Shown here: piece after piece, positions 7,344 through 9,537 of the stretch
Position numbering within the stretch: position 1 is the first letter of the stretch
Layout: each line of letters opens with the position of its first letter
NCBI GenBank assembly: GCA_030149115.1
Contig: JASBSE010000506.1
Location: 1-9,537 of the forward strand
DNA: 9,537 bases
Reading direction: 5' to 3'
DNA from: Winogradskyella sp.
GTDB lineage: Bacteria; Bacteroidota; Bacteroidia; Flavobacteriales; Flavobacteriaceae
Program-made: the position numbers and the translations under genes
The notes under the pieces: generated by a model
The model's database searches: none
Seen by the model: only the letters and a program-made list of their open reading frames with translations
Told to the model about the DNA's origin: nothing

Positions 7344-7712
7344 ATGAAACAACTCATTCTCGTTTTTATTGGTGGTGGATTTGGAAGCACACTTCGTTAC
7401 CTTATCGGAAAATGGTTAAATAGTAACGAAACTGGAATTCCTTACGGCACATTTGCAGCCAACATTATTGGTAGTTTATTAATTGGAACTATTCTTGGAC
7501 TTGCTGCCAAAAATGATAGTCTTACTCAAAACCAAACCTTGCTACTTGCAACAGGTTTTTGTGGTGGTTTTACTACGTTTTCAACCTTTGCTTATGAGAA
7601 TCACGTGTTTTTAAAATCTGGCGATTTTATGACTTTCGCGATATATACTATTGCTAGTTTTATTGTTGGCTTTTTAGCTGTGTTCTTGGGGATATTTCTG
7701 GTCAAAGCTTAA
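7344..7712 (+). CDS. crcB: CrcB/Fluc fluoride channel
   Basis: 122 residues, the standard length for single-domain Fluc proteins, which form antiparallel dimers in the inner membrane and let toxic fluoride out of the cell. Family marks visible: GGGFGSTLRYLIG with R18 in helix 1, YGTFAANIIGS with the conserved N40 in helix 2, and TGFCGGFTTFSTFAYE (70-85) with the pore phenylalanines F79 and F82 and the TTFST break in helix 3. Four hydrophobic segments can be read. The ATG follows the previous stop with no spacer, so translation is likely coupled to the SRPBCC gene. No fluoride riboswitch is present in the window. The last 39 bp overlap the 3' end of the minus-strand gene at 7674-8177, and no terminator is seen at this junction. 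Confidence 0.95.
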   Translation: MKQLILVFIGGGFGSTLRYLIGKWLNSNETGIPYGTFAANIIGSLLIGTILGLAAKNDSLTQNQTLLLATGFCGGFTTFSTFAYENHVFLKSGDFMTFAIYTIASFIVGFLAVFLGIFLVKA

Positions 7713-8177
7713 CTCTTCTACATACACATTAAGTTCGAACTTTTCGTTTTCATCTATGTATTCGGCAGAAATTAACTCGTCATATGGTATTCCACCATGA
7801 TAATTTGATTCTAGAAAAGATTTAACTATTTCTAATTCATTATTTACAATATTAATATGACAGCCAAAAGGAAGATTTTTATGGTTTGAATTAATAATAC
7901 TAAATCTAAACTGACAAGCTTGCTCATCAAACCAAGAATAATACTTATAACTAAATTCTGTTCCAATTTTATCTAGATGTGCATTTAAATTGTGTCTTAA
8001 TAATCTTAATTTATCAATAATATCAACAGATTTTATATTTTTCAATAGTTTTTCATCTAGATCAATCCAATGAGTATTTCGAGAAATTTCAATATCTAAT
8101 TCTTCAATATTTTCTGCTAAGAAAAAATCATCAATATCAAATGAATCAAATTGTTTTAAAAAAATCTCTTTTTTCAT
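7674..8177 (-). CDS. Hypothetical protein, 167 residues, unrecognised family
   Basis: I do not recognise this family. The product has no signal peptide or membrane segment, so is probably cytoplasmic. It is acidic, rich in D, E, N and I, with an N-terminal half of likely helices (FDIDDFFLAENIEELDIEIS, then IIDKLRLLRHNLNAHLDKIG) and a C-terminal half that looks like alternating strands (FRFSIINSNHK, CHINIVNNELEIVKSF, KFELNVYVEEL). It starts at 8177, 9 bp after the stop of the DUF1684 gene, and is thus probably cotranscribed with it. Its last 12 codons and stop (7674-7712) lie antisense to the end of crcB; the crcB stop TAA is read as a Leu codon on this strand. The DNA is noticeably more AT-rich than the neighbours, but the reading frame is intact. 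Confidence 0.75.
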   Translation of the reverse strand: MKKEIFLKQFDSFDIDDFFLAENIEELDIEISRNTHWIDLDEKLLKNIKSVDIIDKLRLLRHNLNAHLDKIGTEFSYKYYSWFDEQACQFRFSIINSNHKNLPFGCHINIVNNELEIVKSFLESNYHGGIPYDELISAEYIDENEKFELNVYVEELSFDQKYPQEHS

Positions 8178-8186
8178 TTAAATAGA

Positions 8187-8789
8187 CTAATGCTTATCAA
8201 ACGCCTTTACTCCTGCCTCAACTTTTAGTGGCAAATAATTTTCTCTAGGTACAATTGGGCAAGAGTACTTTTCGTTATATGCACAATAAGGATTATAGGC
8301 TTTGTTGAAGTCTATTTCCATAGTATCACCTTCTGGGATTCTAGCCTCAATGTATCTTCCACCTCCATAACTTTCTTCTCCATTGGTATCATCTAAAAAT
8401 GGTAAGAATAAGTAATCCTCGTATCCTTCTCGTTCTATTAGGTTTATGTTTTGATATATTTTTAATTCATGTGCTTCACCCTTGAGTGTAAATTTTAAAA
8501 CACCATATTGCACATATTCAGGAAGACGATCTGTGGTCGTTTCCATCTTAAACTTCTTTGCCTTTGGCGTTCTAGTAAATTCTGCTGTAACCACATAAGT
8601 AGAATCAAATTTGAAGAAATCTAGCCCTTTAAATTTTTTTAAATCCTTTTTCTTTAATGGCGATTTACTAGCATCTTTAAAGTCTGCGTTCATCTCCTTT
8701 TGCCATTCTGTTTCACCCGTTACAGCAACTTTATCTTGTGCGCAACTTAAGGAGGTTATTAATATAAAAAGTAAGGTTATTTTTTTCAT
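8187..8789 (-). CDS. DUF1684 domain lipoprotein
   Basis: 200 residues. The signal MKKITLLFILITSLSC has a lipobox with the lipidated cysteine at C16, so the protein should be envelope-anchored. The DUF1684 core occupies about residues 55-195. Its most conserved part is FLPFLDDTNGEESYGGGRYI at 128-147, followed by IPEGDTMEIDFNKAYNPYCA at 151-170, YSCPIVP near 175-181 and ENYLPLKVEAG near 183-193. The two conserved cysteines (C169, C177) and the NPYCAYN motif are present. The biochemical role of the family is not established. It is first in a two-gene minus-strand operon, with the hypothetical gene 9 bp downstream; a TAnnTTTG box lies 22 bp upstream of its start. The domain call is by remembered motif and would be settled by a profile search. 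Confidence 0.88.
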   Translation of the reverse strand: MKKITLLFILITSLSCAQDKVAVTGETEWQKEMNADFKDASKSPLKKKDLKKFKGLDFFKFDSTYVVTAEFTRTPKAKKFKMETTTDRLPEYVQYGVLKFTLKGEAHELKIYQNINLIEREGYEDYLFLPFLDDTNGEESYGGGRYIEARIPEGDTMEIDFNKAYNPYCAYNEKYSCPIVPRENYLPLKVEAGVKAFDKH

Positions 8790-8810
8790 TCTTTGATATT
8801 TTTAGAAGTT

Positions 8811-8818
8811 CAAAAATA
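8811..8818 (-). promoter_or_regulatory. Putative -7 box for the DUF1684 operon
   Basis: The minus strand reads TATTTTTG, an exact TAnnTTTG match, about 22 bp upstream of the ATG at 8789. The position fits a short leader as for the other putative promoters here. No -33 TTG was identified at a proper distance. Confidence 0.45.
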
Positions 8819-8838
8819 CAACTTATAGAAATTTATTG

Positions 8839-8846
8839 TAGTTTTG
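8839..8846 (+). promoter_or_regulatory. Putative -7 box for the MFS gene leader
   Basis: TAGTTTTG matches TAnnTTTG exactly. Transcription would begin near 8852, giving a long leader of about 175 nt before the MFS start at 9027, which would include the small ORF at 8869 and the terminator at 8976. It lies back to back with the minus-strand box at 8811-8818. A -33 element is not evident. Confidence 0.4.
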
Positions 8847-8868
8847 ACTTAAGTAATTAATAAATAAA

Positions 8869-8946
8869 ATGTTACAAGTCATTAGATATTATAAGCAAAC
8901 CTGTACTATTTCTTCGGAAATGATTCGGACGCATTATCTATTGTAG
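8869..8946 (+). CDS. Possible 25-codon leader peptide upstream of the MFS gene
   Basis: ATG 8869 to TAG 8944-8946, 25 residues, starting MLQVIRYYKQTC and ending IRTHYLL. It begins 22 bp after a -7 box, the same distance seen for the other genes in this window, and ends 29 bp before a terminator hairpin. It has no similarity I recognise. If translated, it would suit a leader peptide controlling the downstream hairpins rather than a functional protein. The frame contains the C(UUCG)G hairpin at 8908-8921. A 25-codon frame can easily occur by chance. Confidence 0.3.
   Translation: MLQVIRYYKQTCTISSEMIRTHYLL
8908..8921 (+). other. Small C(UUCG)G tetraloop hairpin in the MFS leader
   Basis: ATTTC-TTCG-GAAAT forms a 5-bp stem closed by C-G around a UUCG loop, one of the most stable RNA tetraloops. 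It lies in the intergenic leader before the MFS gene, inside the possible leader ORF. The class is common in structured RNAs, but the stem is short. Confidence 0.5.
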
Positions 8947-8975
8947 CAATACTTGTATACTATTTAACAATATTT

Positions 8976-9003
8976 AAAAGTCCGACGATACTGTCGGACT
9001 TTT
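8976..9003 (+). terminator. Intrinsic terminator/possible attenuator before the MFS gene
   Basis: A perfect 11-bp stem AAAAGTCCGAC / GTCGGACTTTT (8976-8986 with 8993-9003), loop GATACT, is followed by TATTTTT; the U-tract is on the plus-strand side. It lies in a divergent intergenic region, 23 bp before the MFS start, where there is no upstream plus-strand gene for it to end. It must therefore end a short leader or small RNA, or act as an attenuator of the MFS gene. The hexamer TCGGAC at 8925-8930 repeats the 3' arm and could pair with the 5' arm instead. Confidence 0.8.
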
Positions 9004-9026
9004 TATTTTTATAATAATCAATCAAA

Positions 9027-9537
9027 ATGAAAACATTATTCAATAATTACTTTAAAACCTTTAATGGTTTATCTAAAGAAGTTTGGTGGCTTGCCCTCAT
9101 TACATTTATTAATCGTGCAGGCACAATGGTCATCCCGTTTTTAACCTTATATCTCGAAGAAGACAAAAGTCTATCATTATCACAAATGAGTTGGGTAATG
9201 AGTGCTTTTGGACTTGGCTCTGTTGTTGGGACCTGGATTGGCGGAAAACTTACCGACACTATTGGCTACTACAAAGTGATGGTAAGAAGCCTTTTTAGTA
9301 CTGGTATTTTATTTATTGCATTACAATTTTTAGACACTTTTGCTAGTATTTGCTTGGGTATATTTTTTGTCATGCTTGTTGCAGATACCTTTAGACCAGC
9401 AATGTATGTAGCTATGAGCGTTTATAGTAAACCCGAAAACAAAACACGCTCTGTTACATTGATAAGACTTGCAATAAATCTTGGTTTTTCGGCTGGTCCT
9501 GCTGTTGGTGGATTAATCATTGCTACAATGGGTTATG
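9027..9537 (+). CDS. MFS transporter, N-terminal part (probable drug:H+ antiporter type)
   Basis: Open at the right edge; 170 codons from ATG 9027. Five hydrophobic segments are visible at about 18-42, 53-73, 84-103, 107-131 and 144-168. The loop after TM2 carries MFS motif A in the form GGKLTDTIGYYKV (72-84, D77 conserved). TM5 carries a good motif C, GFSAGPAVGG (153-162), with the GP and GG pairs that mark antiporters and many multidrug exporters (DHA families). RP in the TM4 region (DTFRPAMYVA) also fits. It is thus more likely an exporter than an uptake symporter, but the substrate cannot be told and the C-terminal half is missing. Its leader (8839-9026) holds a possible small ORF and a terminator, suggesting regulated expression. 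Confidence 0.9.
   Translation, partial: MKTLFNNYFKTFNGLSKEVWWLALITFINRAGTMVIPFLTLYLEEDKSLSLSQMSWVMSAFGLGSVVGTWIGGKLTDTIGYYKVMVRSLFSTGILFIALQFLDTFASICLGIFFVMLVADTFRPAMYVAMSVYSKPENKTRSVTLIRLAINLGFSAGPAVGGLIIATMGY

Noticed and set aside
7300..7344. Fluoride riboswitch in front of crcB
   Set aside because: The sequence before crcB is coding for the SRPBCC/GyrI protein up to its TAG, with no intergenic space. The operon leader at about 6312-6329 is far too short for one.
8611..8796. 61-codon plus-strand frame opposite the DUF1684 gene
   Set aside because: It is antisense to the signal peptide and N-terminus of a recognised lipoprotein; its low-complexity F/K/S content is expected of antisense AT-rich DNA.
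9047..9259. 70-codon minus-strand frame inside the MFS gene
   Set aside because: It is antisense to the MFS N-terminus with motif A. The MFS frame explains the region and this frame has no features of its own.

Overview
The window looks like a chromosomal segment of a Flavobacteriaceae-like member of the Bacteroidota. The reasons are the AT-rich DNA, a secreted protein ending in a type IX secretion (Por) sorting domain, start codons without Shine-Dalgarno sequences, several copies of the Bacteroidota -7 promoter box TAnnTTTG, and lipoproteins with short Bacteroidota-style lipoboxes. I see no insertion sequence, phage gene, CRISPR array, tRNA or rRNA.

Layout. (1) 1-836, plus strand: the 3' end of a NarX/LytS-type sensor histidine kinase overlaps by 4 bp a NarL/FixJ-type response regulator; a terminator follows. 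(2) 922-3543, plus: a large secreted protein made of five EPN-motif, PPC-like beta modules and a T9SS C-terminal sorting domain, closed by a strong terminator. (3) 3652-4077, plus: a small orphan LuxR-type DNA-binding protein without a receiver domain. A possible 26-codon hydrophobic micro-ORF follows and runs into a bidirectional terminator. (4) 6242-4203, minus: an M49 (dipeptidyl-peptidase III family) zinc peptidase made as a lipoprotein. (5) 6330-7712, plus: a membrane-anchored SRPBCC + GyrI-like protein directly abutting a CrcB/Fluc fluoride channel gene. The short gap between (4) and (5) carries back-to-back -7 boxes. (6) 8789-7674, minus: a DUF1684 lipoprotein and an unrecognised 167-residue protein whose 3' end overlaps crcB tail to tail by 39 bp. 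(7) 9027 to the window end, plus: the N-terminal 170 codons of an MFS exporter with the antiporter motif C.

How the parts may work together. The sensor-regulator pair, the T9SS surface protein and the orphan LuxR gene are adjacent and codirectional, so regulation of the surface protein by one or both regulators is plausible but not shown. The rest is mostly housekeeping or envelope functions.

The most interesting candidate is the leader of the MFS gene (about 8839-9026). It has a -7 box, a 25-codon upstream ORF containing a C(UUCG)G hairpin, a strong intrinsic terminator just before the MFS start, and an upstream hexamer that could pair with the terminator's 5' arm. Together these resemble a transcription attenuator, possibly ribosome-controlled, of an efflux pump. 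This is inference from hand-read structure and needs folding, comparative and RNA data.
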